Source: Myxococcales bacterium (lineage in GTDB: Bacteria > Myxococcota_A > Polyangia > Polyangiales > Polyangiaceae). Taken from it: a stretch of DNA of 64,000 bases. The stretch lies in NCBI GenBank assembly GCA_004193285.1, contig SECP01000012.1, forward strand, positions 94,443 through 158,442. Direction: 5' to 3'. A model generated the notes under the pieces. That model did no database searches. It saw only the letters and a list, made by a program, of their open reading frames with translations, and had not been told where the DNA came from. Each line of letters opens with the position of its first letter. The first letter of the stretch is position 1. The translations under genes were made by a program, and so were the position numbers. Below, piece after piece: positions 50,107 to 58,399 of the stretch.

Positions 50107-51378
50107 ATGCCCGCAATCTCCCGCGCGATGCTGCTCGGAGCGCTGACGAGCGCGGGTTGCGGCGCCGCGGAAGGCAGCGCCGCGCTGTCCGCGCCGGGGC
50201 CAGGGTCGAGCGAGCGTGACCCCGCGGAGCTGGCTCGCGCCCCGCAGGTCGCGCAGGGAGACCGAAGCGCGACTTCGTGCCCGGCGTCCCTGCTGCACGG
50301 CGAGCAGCAGCGCGAGGCTCGAGCTTCGCGCTTCGTGTACGCCGCCAATCAGAACTCACACGACGTGTCGGCGTACTCGGTCGAGCCCTCGGGCGCTCTG
50401 ACTGCATTGGGCGCGCCCGTGCGCGTGGGCCAATACCCCCAGAACCTGGCCCTCCTCCCGAACGGAAAGACCCTTTTCGTCGCCAACCGCGGCAGCGGCA
50501 CCGTCTCAATCTTGAGCGTGGACGAGACGAGCGGTCGGCTCCGCGCTCACGGACCCGAGGTTGCGGACGCTGGCTCTTCGCCGGTCGCGATCGCCGTGCA
50601 CCCCAGCGGTCGCCTGGTGTTCGTAGGCAGCGACGACTCGAGCTTCGGCGCGAAAAACACCGTGACTGCGTACGCGGTCGCAGCGGGCGGAAGCTTGACT
50701 CGCGTCTCCGCTGGCGAGACGAACAGCGTGGGTCTGCTCGCCATGACCTTGGACGCTTCGGGCAAGTTCCTCTACACCGCCAACGCGCTCGGTGACAGCG
50801 TGACCGCCTTTCATGTGGACCCCTGCCGCGGCGCGCTGGAGCCGCTCGGGCAGTTTGCCACCGCCGAATTTCCTGTCGCGCTCAGCGTCGGTCACTCGGG
50901 TGAGCTCTTGTACGTGGCGTCCAGCGGCGGTGAGCCGGCGGTGCAAACGTTCGCCATCGAGGCGGAGACCGGCGTGCTTCGGCTCGTCCAGACCTTGAAG
51001 ACCGCGTTACCGGCTTGGTCGCTGCGCGCCATGCGGCTCGACGCAGCGGGCGAGTCGTTGGTCGTGCTGTCGCTCGGTGGGCGAGGCTCCGCGTTCATCT
51101 CTTCTTTCCCCCTGAACGCGAACACTGGCGCCCCCACCCGCGGGCTCGTCTCCCCGCTCGCCGCCGGTGACAACGCGTCCGAAATCGCGCTCGGGCCCGC
51201 CGGGCGCTTTGCCTACGTCGGCAACTTCGGCTCCAACGACGTCGCCGCCTACGCGCTAGACGCAGCCCACGGCGCGGTGAAGCACCTCGGCTCGGTTGCC
51301 GCTGGCACCGCCCCCAGCGCGCTGGCGATCGCGACCGGTCCGCGCCTCGCGGGCTCTCCTACCGCCGCCCTTCAATAG
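50107..51378 (+). CDS. Lactonase-family (6-phosphogluconolactonase-like) beta-propeller lipoprotein
   Basis: 423 residues from ATG 50107. Lipoprotein-like signal 'LLGALTSAGCGAA'. The mature protein is a seven-bladed propeller of the lactonase family: 'SRFVYAANQNSHDVSAYSVE', 'NGKTLFVANRGSGTVSILSV', 'VAIAVHPSGRLVFVGSDDSS', 'FLYTANALGDSVTAFHVD', 'GRFAYVGNFGSNDVAAYALD'. Exported members more likely act on other lactones or serve as binding proteins than in the pentose phosphate pathway. Followed by an intergenic block shared with 60471-60529. Confidence 0.85.
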   Translation: MPAISRAMLLGALTSAGCGAAEGSAALSAPGPGSSERDPAELARAPQVAQGDRSATSCPASLLHGEQQREARASRFVYAANQNSHDVSAYSVEPSGALTALGAPVRVGQYPQNLALLPNGKTLFVANRGSGTVSILSVDETSGRLRAHGPEVADAGSSPVAIAVHPSGRLVFVGSDDSSFGAKNTVTAYAVAAGGSLTRVSAGETNSVGLLAMTLDASGKFLYTANALGDSVTAFHVDPCRGALEPLGQFATAEFPVALSVGHSGELLYVASSGGEPAVQTFAIEAETGVLRLVQTLKTALPAWSLRAMRLDAAGESLVVLSLGGRGSAFISSFPLNANTGAPTRGLVSPLAAGDNASEIALGPAGRFAYVGNFGSNDVAAYALDAAHGAVKHLGSVAAGTAPSALAIATGPRLAGSPTAALQ

Positions 51379-51435
51379 GGGCTGCCGCTCCGCGCTCCTC
51401 CTGGCACAAGGGTTCTGGGCGGTCCTCGGTACAAC
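51378..51435. repeat. Short dispersed motif, copy 1
   Basis: GGGGCTGCCG and, after ~15 divergent bases, GGCACAAGGGTT then GGGCGG..CTCGGT.CA recur in the same order at 60471-60529 (one 1-nt gap, roughly three-quarters identical by hand count). Here it starts at the last base of the lactonase stop, between convergent genes. It resembles a sigma-54 -24 element (TGGCAC), but the -12 GC is missing. Function unknown. Confidence 0.35.
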
Positions 51436-51558
51436 TGTCACTCGCGCCTCGTGTGTTACCGTCCGCGCCCGTGGAGCGGTCGTGGCGCAGGGCCAGGAGT
51501 TGGTGGAAAGCGGCGCCGGTGGCGCTAGCACGACCGGAAAAAGCGCCCCCGACTGAGC

Positions 51559-52014
51559 TCAGTCTTCGACCGGGATGTCGAAGTGGTAGACGTCCTCGCG
51601 GGTGCCGAGCTTCGTATAAAGCGCGACCGCAGGTGCGTCGGGCGGATCGGCCTGAACGTAGACCACGTACGCGCCGCGCTGCCGCCCGATGGCGCGGAGC
51701 TCGTTGATGAGCGCGCTCGCGATGCCCTCCCGCCGGTGCGCCTCCAACACCGCCAAGTCGTAGATGTAAATCTCGCTCCGCTCTTGTTCGAATTTACGGA
51801 GCTGGTAGGCCGCCAAGCCGCCTACCACCTCGTCGCCCTTGAGCGCGACCAGCGCGATGAACGTGGGGCTCGCGAGCAGCTCGTTCAGGTAGGCCGGGCT
51901 CGGGCGCCGCGAGCTGTAAGTCTCCGGATCTTCGAACGCTTGGTCGAAAGCGGCCAGGAGACCATGGGTGAGGGAGACGTCCCCGGTTTGCAGCTGCTGG
52001 ATCCGGTAGGTCAT
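51559..52014 (-). CDS. aac(3)-I: AAC(3)-I-family aminoglycoside 3-N-acetyltransferase-like GNAT
   Basis: 151 residues, the usual length for AAC(3)-I enzymes. Signature stretches: 'AFEDPETYSSRRPSPAYL', 'FIALVALKGDEVVGGLAAY', 'LRKFEQERSEIYIYDLAVLE' and the acetyl-CoA loop 'AHRREGIASALI' (R94-R-E-G-I-A), ending 'AVALYTKLGTREDVYHFDI'. These match the core of integron-borne AAC(3)-Ia-type gentamicin acetyltransferases closely. No integron attC site, integrase or transposon flanks it, so it looks chromosomal and native. Whether it confers resistance is untested; a housekeeping amine substrate is possible. Confidence 0.88.
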   Translation of the reverse strand: MTYRIQQLQTGDVSLTHGLLAAFDQAFEDPETYSSRRPSPAYLNELLASPTFIALVALKGDEVVGGLAAYQLRKFEQERSEIYIYDLAVLEAHRREGIASALINELRAIGRQRGAYVVYVQADPPDAPAVALYTKLGTREDVYHFDIPVED

Positions 52015-52151
52015 GCGCGCGCTCTACGGCGGGGAGGCCGTACCGGTCACACCTCGCCCGTCGATTGCTAACATCCAGTGCGCTCGCCGCTCCTACGCGA
52101 CGTTTGCAAAGGACATTTCCTCACGGAGGGCGCTTCGGTTAAGGTGCGCGT

Positions 52152-53024
52152 ATGGGAGAGGTGGTGGGCGAGCGGGTGCTGAGCGCGGGCGACGAAGCGC
52201 AGCTGTTCGCATTTTTGGAGCCTCACTTGGACTCCAGCCTGTTCTTGATCTCGAACGCGGAGAAGGCCGGGCTCGTGGACCATGGGGAGCCGCTGCAAGG
52301 CACGTACGTGGCGAGCTTCGATAGCCGCGGCCGGATGACCGCGGTCGCCGCCCACTTCTGGAACGGCAACGTCATGCTTCAAGGGGACGCCGGTCTCGAG
52401 CAAGCCGCGCGCCGCGCCTGTGAGGTCTCGGGGCGGAACATACGAGGCTTCATCGGACCTTGGGCGCTAGTTTGCCGGGCGCGCCAAGCCTTCGGCCTCG
52501 CGGACGAGCCTGCGTCCCACGACGGTCAGGAGGCACTGTACGCGCTCGCGCTCGAGGAACTTCAGCTCCCGTCGAGTCTCCAGCGGGGCGATGCCGTGCT
52601 GCGCCCTCCGACCGAAGCCGAAGTGCGCGAGGTGCTCGGCGGGTGGCGCGCCGACTACCACGTGGAATGCCTCGGAGCCGAGCGCAAGACGGATCTCGTC
52701 GAGCGGGCGCTCCAAGAAACGCAGCGCTGGGTCGCGGTCGGCACCCTGTGGGTGCTCACGGTCGCCGGCGAGCTGGTAGCAATGACCGGCTTCAATTCGG
52801 AGACGCGCGGCAACGTGCAAGTGGGCGGCGTGTTCACTCCGCCCGCGCTTCGCGGCCGCGGCTACGCGCGCGCGGCCGTCGCAGCGTCGCTACAGCTCGC
52901 CCGCGCCGAACGCGGCGCCGTGCGCTCCATCCTCTTCACGTCCAAAACCAATACGCCGGCTCGACGCGCGTACGAGTCCCTCGGCTACCGCGTCGTCGGC
53001 GACTTCGGCCTCGTGCTATTCTGA
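52152..53024 (+). CDS. GNAT-family N-acetyltransferase
   Basis: 290 residues. The N-terminal half ('LFAFLEPHLDSSLFLISNAE', 'YVASFDSRGRMTAVAAHFWN') and the C-terminal GNAT domain ('LVAMTGFNSETRGNVQVGGV', acetyl-CoA loop 'TPPALRGRGYARAAVAASL', 'ILFTSKTNTPARRAYESLGY') fit the FR47-like/two-domain group. Acceptor substrate unknown. Divergent from the AAC(3)-I gene with ~140 nt between starts. Confidence 0.85.
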   Translation: MGEVVGERVLSAGDEAQLFAFLEPHLDSSLFLISNAEKAGLVDHGEPLQGTYVASFDSRGRMTAVAAHFWNGNVMLQGDAGLEQAARRACEVSGRNIRGFIGPWALVCRARQAFGLADEPASHDGQEALYALALEELQLPSSLQRGDAVLRPPTEAEVREVLGGWRADYHVECLGAERKTDLVERALQETQRWVAVGTLWVLTVAGELVAMTGFNSETRGNVQVGGVFTPPALRGRGYARAAVAASLQLARAERGAVRSILFTSKTNTPARRAYESLGYRVVGDFGLVLF

Positions 53025-53115
53025 TCGCGCCCTAGCGTAGCGAGGGAGACCCTGTCGCTCACGTCGAGCACCGCGACGCGACGGGCACCGAACAGCACGT
53101 CGTAGGCGCCGCGCC

Positions 53116-53139
53116 GGCATCACCCTCGGAGGTGATGCC
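53116..53139. terminator. 9-bp perfect hairpin after GNAT gene
   Basis: GGCATCACC and GGTGATGCC pair perfectly around a 6-nt loop (CTCGGA), 92 nt after the GNAT stop and 65 nt before the Fur box. No T-run follows (CACGAAACC), so intrinsic termination is doubtful. An attenuator or protein site is an alternative. Confidence 0.4.
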
Positions 53140-53203
53140 ACGAAACCACGGCGGTTTCCTGCAGTTACGTGCGCCCCGGGCGCCCGCTCGGTTCTCGGTA
53201 CTT

Positions 53204-53222
53204 GAAAATGATATTCATTTGC
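53204..53222. promoter_or_regulatory. Fur box
   Basis: GAAAATGATATTCATTTGC matches the 19-bp Fur consensus GATAATGATAATCATTATC at 15 of 19 positions. It lies 20 nt before the GTG of the TonB-receptor fusion gene, so Fe-Fur would block transcription of that gene and the following lipoprotein gene when iron is plentiful. Confidence 0.85.
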
Positions 53223-53242
53223 AATAGACGTGGGCTCCTCAC

Positions 53243-55786
53243 GTGCCGTTGCTCACGCTCTTCGCTTTGCCGTCTCGGGCGGCCCGCCATTTGGCCCGCG
53301 CCGCGGCAGCTTGCGCGCTGCTGGCGGCGCTGTTGCTGCCCCGCGGCGGCGCGTACGCGCAGGTGCCCGTCACTCGGCCGAGCGAGGTGGAGCCCGTCAC
53401 GGCGCCGAAGTTGCTGGAGTCTCCTGCGCCGAGCTTTCCCGAGGCGGGTCGCGCCGCTGGGGTGACACGGCAGGAGGTCGTGCTGCGCGTCATGGTGGAT
53501 GAGCACGGCGTGGTGACGACCGCCGAGCCAACGGAGCCGGTGGGCCACGGCTTCTACGAGGCGGCGATCGAAGCCGCGCAGAGCTACCGCTTTTCACCCG
53601 CGATGCGCGGAGAGGCGCCGATCTCGGCGCGCATCCTCGTGAGCGTGGTGTTCGAGCTGCCGCCACCGCCACCGCCACCGCCATCGCCACCGCCACCGCC
53701 GAATGAGCCTGCAGCCCCAGCCGCAGCTCCGGCCGCCGCGCCCCCGTCGGCTGCGGTCGAGATCACGGTGCAAGGGCAATCGGAAGCGGAGCGAGCGCGC
53801 CGGTCCTCGGACGCGGTGCACGTGGTCGAGACGGAGGCGGCGCAGCGCCAGTCGGCGGACTTGGGTGAGGTGCTGGCGCGCACTCAAGGGGTTGGAGTGC
53901 AGCGCTCCGGCGGCTTGGGGTCGGACGTGCGCTTCTCTCTCAACGGCTTGACCGACGACCAGATTCGCTTCTTCCTCGACGGGCTTCCGCTGGACGTCGC
54001 GGGCTACCCGTTCGGTATCGCAAACGTTCCGGTCAACCTCGTGGAGCGGGTGGAGATCTACCGAGGCGTCGTGCCGATACGCTTTGGCGGCGACGCGCTG
54101 GGCGGCGCAGTCAACCTGGTGAGCGATCGCGACGTCCGCGGCACCCACGGCTCGGCGTCGCTTCAGGTAGGCTCCTTCGGTACGTACCGCGCGACGCTCG
54201 GCGCTCGGCACCTGCACGAGCCTAGCGGCTGGTTCACGCGTGTGAACGCGTTCGTGGATCGCGCCAAGAACGATTACCCCATGGACGTAGGGGTGCCGGA
54301 CGCGAAGGGGCGCGAGGTGCCCGCGCGCGTCTACCGGTTTCACGACGCCTACGCGGCCGAAGGCGCCAACGTGGAGACGGGGCTCGTGAACAAGCGCTGG
54401 GCGCGGCGCCTGCTCCTGCGCGCTTTCTTCACGCGCTACGAAAAAGAGATCCAGCACAACTTGATGATGACGTTCAACCCGTACGGGGACGTCGAGCTGG
54501 CGGAAGCGGTGGCAGGCGCCTCGCTGCGTTACGAAAATACCTTCGCGCGGCGCGTGGCCGTCAAAGCGCTCGCCGGCTACTCCTACTCGGCGACTGTCTA
54601 CGAGGACCTCGGTCGGTGCGTGTACGACTGGTTCGGGCAGTGCATCCGCGAGCGGGCACAGCCCGGGGAGCGTCGGGGCCGCCCGGAGGACCAGCTCTAC
54701 CGAGAGCACGCGGGGTTCGTTCGTCTCAACGCCGACTGGCGAGTGCTGGCGGGCCACACCTTGACCTTCTCCAGCGCACCCACCCTCAACGCCCGCTCCG
54801 GCGACGAGCGTCGGCAGGCCAACGCCGAGGCGCGCGATCCGCTCTCGGCCGAGCGCCGGCTCATGACCTGGGTGTCAGGCCTCGAGTACCGGGCGGAGCT
54901 CTTCCAGAACCGGCTGGAGAACGCAGCGTTCGTCAAAGACTACCTGCAGCTGCTGCGTTCCGAGGACCCGCTGGCCAGCGGTTCGTTCCGGCGGCTCGAT
55001 AGGTCCACCCATCGCCTCGGCTTTGGAGACTCGCTGCGATACACGCTCGCGGAGTGGGTCTACGCCAAAGCTTCCTACGAGTGGGCGACGCGCCTGCCGA
55101 ATCCGGACGAGGTCTTCGGTAACGCGTTCCCGGTGCGGCCCAATCTCGAGCTGCAGCCGGAGGTGAGCCACAACGTGAACCTGGGCCTCACGCTGAGCGG
55201 CGAGGTCGCGCCCCTCGGCAAGCTGCGCGGGGACGTGAACGGGTTCGTGCGCAGCGCGGCTCGACTGATCGTGCTCGTTGGCGACGACGAGATGGCAACT
55301 TACCAAAACGTGTACAGCGCACGCTCGCGAGGCGTGGAGCTGGCAGGCGGCTGGACGTCACCTGGGGATTACCTTTGGCTGGACGGCAACGTCACCTGGG
55401 TGGACTTCCGCAACACCTCGACCCAGGGCGCGTTTGCCGCCAACGAAGGTGACCGGATCCCCAATCGACCGTACCTGTTCGGCACCGGCTCCGCGCGGCT
55501 TCAAATGAGCCACGTCGCGGCGCCGACCGACGAGCTCTCTCTGACTTGGACGAGCCGTTACGTGCACGAATTCTTCCGCGGCTGGGAAGGGCTCGGCACG
55601 AGCAAGCTCACCGTGCCCGCGCAGCTCGTGCACTCCGCCGTGCTCACGTACCTGGTGCGCGGCGAGCCGACGCAGCTGAGCTTCAGCGGGGAAGCTCAGA
55701 ACGTGACCAACGCGGACGCGTTCGATGTGTTCGGCGTCCCGAGGCCGGGGCGCGCGTTCTATTTCAAAGCGACGGCTTCGCTTTGA
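53243..55786 (+). CDS. TonB C-terminal domain fused to a TonB-dependent outer-membrane receptor
   Basis: 847 residues from GTG 53243. Signal peptide ends 'GGAYAQ' (~40). Residues ~55-135 look like a TonB C-terminal domain ('APSFPEAGRAAGVTRQEVVL', 'RVMVDEHGVVTTAEPT', 'AAQSYRFSPAMRGEAP'). A Pro-rich spacer (13 of 14 Pro) then leads into the plug ('DLGEVLARTQGVGVQRSGG', 'RFFLDGLPLDVAGYPFG', 'RVEIYRGVVPIRFGGDALGG') and a beta-barrel ending in a C-terminal aromatic/leucine residue (FKATASL). The fused layout is reminiscent of MxcH of the myxochelin siderophore cluster, as I recall. Fur box 20 nt upstream. Likely ferric-siderophore uptake, with the following gene as partner. Confidence 0.9.
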   Translation: MPLLTLFALPSRAARHLARAAAACALLAALLLPRGGAYAQVPVTRPSEVEPVTAPKLLESPAPSFPEAGRAAGVTRQEVVLRVMVDEHGVVTTAEPTEPVGHGFYEAAIEAAQSYRFSPAMRGEAPISARILVSVVFELPPPPPPPPSPPPPPNEPAAPAAAPAAAPPSAAVEITVQGQSEAERARRSSDAVHVVETEAAQRQSADLGEVLARTQGVGVQRSGGLGSDVRFSLNGLTDDQIRFFLDGLPLDVAGYPFGIANVPVNLVERVEIYRGVVPIRFGGDALGGAVNLVSDRDVRGTHGSASLQVGSFGTYRATLGARHLHEPSGWFTRVNAFVDRAKNDYPMDVGVPDAKGREVPARVYRFHDAYAAEGANVETGLVNKRWARRLLLRAFFTRYEKEIQHNLMMTFNPYGDVELAEAVAGASLRYENTFARRVAVKALAGYSYSATVYEDLGRCVYDWFGQCIRERAQPGERRGRPEDQLYREHAGFVRLNADWRVLAGHTLTFSSAPTLNARSGDERRQANAEARDPLSAERRLMTWVSGLEYRAELFQNRLENAAFVKDYLQLLRSEDPLASGSFRRLDRSTHRLGFGDSLRYTLAEWVYAKASYEWATRLPNPDEVFGNAFPVRPNLELQPEVSHNVNLGLTLSGEVAPLGKLRGDVNGFVRSAARLIVLVGDDEMATYQNVYSARSRGVELAGGWTSPGDYLWLDGNVTWVDFRNTSTQGAFAANEGDRIPNRPYLFGTGSARLQMSHVAAPTDELSLTWTSRYVHEFFRGWEGLGTSKLTVPAQLVHSAVLTYLVRGEPTQLSFSGEAQNVTNADAFDVFGVPRPGRAFYFKATASL

Positions 55787-55812
55787 CGGACATGAAGGAA
55801 GCGACAAGCGAC

Positions 55813-57033
55813 ATGATCAACACGAGAAAACTCACTGGGCTGTCGGCGGTGCTGCTCTGCGGCGCGCTCCAAGCGGGGTGCAGCGAGGACGCTGACCGCG
55901 GCGGCCGCCAAGCCGCCGAAGGGCCGCTTTTTGCGGTGCCGACGCAGGTTTACGGCGCGGACTTTGCGACCTCCACCAGCTACGTTGCGTTCGTACCGTC
56001 GCTGGATGTGGAGCGCATCCAGCTCGACGACGCGCGCGAGCTGAACGAGCGTGGCACCGTCGCCAAGCTGGGCGACTATTTTTTCATGGCGAGCTCGTCC
56101 AAGCCGGTCGTGGACCGCTTCGAGCTTCAGGCGGATGGCTCGCTCGCGCCTGCGGGCAGTCTCAATTTCTCGAACTACGGCTTGCCAGAGTACTTCACGC
56201 TGGACGCTTGGGGCGGCGTGCTGGTGGACGCCGAGCGCGCCTACGTCTTCAACGCCGCGGACGGCAGCCACGTGGCCTGGAACCCGACCACCCTGGAGAT
56301 CACCGGCACGATCGAGGGGCCGGGCGTGGTGAAGGAAGGCTACAACCTCGAGAGCATCGCGGTGGTGCGCGGGGACCGCATGTACCGCGTCTTCACGCTC
56401 TTGAACTACGAAACGTGGGAGTTTTTGCCGTCCCCACAGTATCTCGCGGTCTACGACTTGAAGACGGACGAGCTCATCGACCTCGTCGAGGATTCGCGCT
56501 GCCCGCAGCTGTACAGCCGCCCCTTCGTGGACGAGCAGGGCGACATCTATTTCAGCGGTTGGGTGTGGACCCCCGGCCTGACCCTGACCGGCGACTACCC
56601 CGCGAGCTGCTCGCTTCGCATCAAGGCGGGTGAGGACACGTTCGATCCCGATTGGCAGCTCGATTTCGCGGCCGACATCACCGAAGGTCGCGAGGCAGCG
56701 GTCATGCGCCCGCTGGGTGACGGCAAGGTGCTGCTGGACGTATTCCACGATGAGCGCGTCACCATCGACGAAGCGACCGATCCCCAGGAGCTCTCCAACA
56801 CGCCCAACTGGCGCCTGTGGATGGTAGATCTGAAAACCAAGCAGGGCGCGCCCATCGATTCGCTGGGCTTCAAGGCGGGTGGGTACAGTGACGTCCAGGT
56901 GGACGGCCGCAACTTCTTGATGGTCCCGAACGAGGACTATTCGGAGACGACCGCTTACGAGCTGGCGGACGGCGAGGCCCGCGCGGGCTTCGCGATCCAG
57001 GGCAGCGTGGACCAGATCCTCAAGCTCCGCTGA
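55813..57033 (+). CDS. Lipoprotein beta-propeller partner of the iron receptor (MxcI-like)
   Basis: 406 residues from ATG 55813; an in-frame ATG at 55792 lies only 6 nt after the receptor stop. AAGGAAG precedes 55813 and its N-terminus gives the best signal ('LSAVLLCGALQAGCSED', lipobox). The mature part has propeller-like strands ('TSYVAFVPSLDVERIQLDD', 'YFFMASSSKPVVDRFEL', 'LTLTGDYPASCSLRIKAG', 'LWMVDLKTKQGAPIDSL'). Tight spacing behind the Fur-controlled receptor suggests a periplasmic or surface siderophore-binding role. Similar position to mxcI in myxochelin clusters (from memory), but no synthesis genes are in this window. Confidence 0.8.
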   Translation: MINTRKLTGLSAVLLCGALQAGCSEDADRGGRQAAEGPLFAVPTQVYGADFATSTSYVAFVPSLDVERIQLDDARELNERGTVAKLGDYFFMASSSKPVVDRFELQADGSLAPAGSLNFSNYGLPEYFTLDAWGGVLVDAERAYVFNAADGSHVAWNPTTLEITGTIEGPGVVKEGYNLESIAVVRGDRMYRVFTLLNYETWEFLPSPQYLAVYDLKTDELIDLVEDSRCPQLYSRPFVDEQGDIYFSGWVWTPGLTLTGDYPASCSLRIKAGEDTFDPDWQLDFAADITEGREAAVMRPLGDGKVLLDVFHDERVTIDEATDPQELSNTPNWRLWMVDLKTKQGAPIDSLGFKAGGYSDVQVDGRNFLMVPNEDYSETTAYELADGEARAGFAIQGSVDQILKLR

Positions 57034-57055
57034 CGAGTGGGCGGTCGCATGAGCC

Positions 57056-58399
57056 GTGGCGGCGTGCCACGGCTCGCGCCCACCGCGGGCGACCGAGTTA
57101 GACATTGGACAACAAGGCCGTTTCGCGACGCCCGGGTTGCGCGCGGCCTCGCTCGGTCGCATCTATGACCGAGCTTTGGAGTTGCGGAAGAAGCTCAGCA
57201 TCCTGGCGGACGCCGCCAAGTACGATGCATCGTGCGCGAGCAGCGGGTCCAAGCGCGCGACGCCCGAGCAAGGCATCGGCAACACGAACGGGATGGGCAT
57301 CTGCCACAGCTACACGCCGGATGGTCGCTGCGTGTCGTTGCTGAAGATCCTGCTGACCAACAGCTGCAGCTACGACTGTCAGTACTGCGTCAACCGTAGC
57401 TCCAGCGACGTGCCGCGCGCCCGCTTCACGCCGGAGGAGGTGGCGACGCTGACGCTCGACTTCTATCGGCGCAATTACATAGAAGGGCTGTTCCTCAGCT
57501 CCGGCGTGCTCAAGTCACCGGACGAGACGATGCAGCAGCTGATCGAGGTCGCTCGGCTGCTGCGGGAGGAGCACCGCTTTGGCGGCTACATCCACCTGAA
57601 GGCGGCTCCAGGAGTGAGCGCGGAGCTGCTGGACCGGGCCGGCACGCTGGCGGACCGCGTCAGCGTGAACGTGGAGCTGCCCACGGTCCGTGACCTCGAG
57701 ACCTTGGCTCCGGAAAAGCAGATGCCGCAAATCGAAAGCTCGATGAGCGCGCTCCGTGAGTCGCAGCTGGCGCGCGCGGACGAGCCCACGCGCTTCTTGC
57801 CAGCCGGCCAGAGCACCCAGATGGTCATCGGCGCGACCCCCGCGACAGACGCGGAGATCTTGCGCACGGCGGACCACCTTTACACGTCGTACAAGCTGCG
57901 GCGCGTTTACTACTCGGGCTACAGCCCCATTCCGCGGGCGGACGCCCGGCTGCCGGCGGTACGAGCGCCCCTGCTGCGGGAGCACCGCCTCTATCAAGCG
58001 GATTGGCTGATTCGCCACTACGGCTTTCGCCCTCAGGAGCTGACCGAGGGCAATCTGGAGCTGCATCGCGACCCGAAGCTCGCCTGGGCGCTAGCGCACC
58101 GCGAGTTCTTCCCGGTGGACTTGAACCGGGCACCCCGTGAGGCGCTGCTACGCATCCCAGGTCTCGGTGTGCGCAACGTGGACCGGGTGCTCGCGCTGCG
58201 GCGGCATCGCGCGGTGCGGTTGGACGACTTGAAGCGACTGCGGGCCGCGGTGGAGCGGCTAGCACCATTCGTGCTCACGGCGGACGCCGAGCAAGCGCGG
58301 CAGCCCTTGCGACGCCTGGATTCGCTGACCTTGGCGGAGCCGCCGGCGCAGCTGAATCTATTCGACGTGGCCAAGAGCGCTCACGGTGGCGAGCTTTGA
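57056..58399 (+). CDS. Radical-SAM protein, putative DNA modification/repair
   Basis: 447 residues; start 57056 (GTG) is uncertain because the conserved part begins near residue 40 ('KLSILADAAKYDASCASSGS'). 4Fe-4S/SAM motif C104-x3-C108-x2-C111 in 'NSCSYDCQYCVNRSSSD'. Then 'FYRRNYIEGLFLSSGVLKSP', 'GGYIHLKAAPGVS', 'GQSTQMVIGA', 'YYSGYSPIP'. C-terminal helix-hairpin-helix ('DLNRAPREALLRIPGLGVRNVDRVLALR') as in DNA-binding proteins. Known as the TIGR03916-type family that co-occurs with UdgX-like genes. Its stop overlaps the TTG start of the next gene. Confidence 0.9.
   Translation: MAACHGSRPPRATELDIGQQGRFATPGLRAASLGRIYDRALELRKKLSILADAAKYDASCASSGSKRATPEQGIGNTNGMGICHSYTPDGRCVSLLKILLTNSCSYDCQYCVNRSSSDVPRARFTPEEVATLTLDFYRRNYIEGLFLSSGVLKSPDETMQQLIEVARLLREEHRFGGYIHLKAAPGVSAELLDRAGTLADRVSVNVELPTVRDLETLAPEKQMPQIESSMSALRESQLARADEPTRFLPAGQSTQMVIGATPATDAEILRTADHLYTSYKLRRVYYSGYSPIPRADARLPAVRAPLLREHRLYQADWLIRHYGFRPQELTEGNLELHRDPKLAWALAHREFFPVDLNRAPREALLRIPGLGVRNVDRVLALRRHRAVRLDDLKRLRAAVERLAPFVLTADAEQARQPLRRLDSLTLAEPPAQLNLFDVAKSAHGGEL

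Noticed and set aside
51402..51418. Sigma-54 promoter (TGGCAC ... TTCTG)
   Set aside because: The -24 TGGCAC is present but the -12 GC doublet is missing, and the site lies between convergent genes where no promoter is needed.
51559..52014. Recent horizontal acquisition of the AAC(3)-I-like gene
   Set aside because: Codon use and GC content look like the neighbours and no mobile-element remnants flank it.
53116..53139. Textbook rho-independent terminator
   Set aside because: The hairpin is perfect but no T-run follows, so it is listed only as a low-confidence hairpin.
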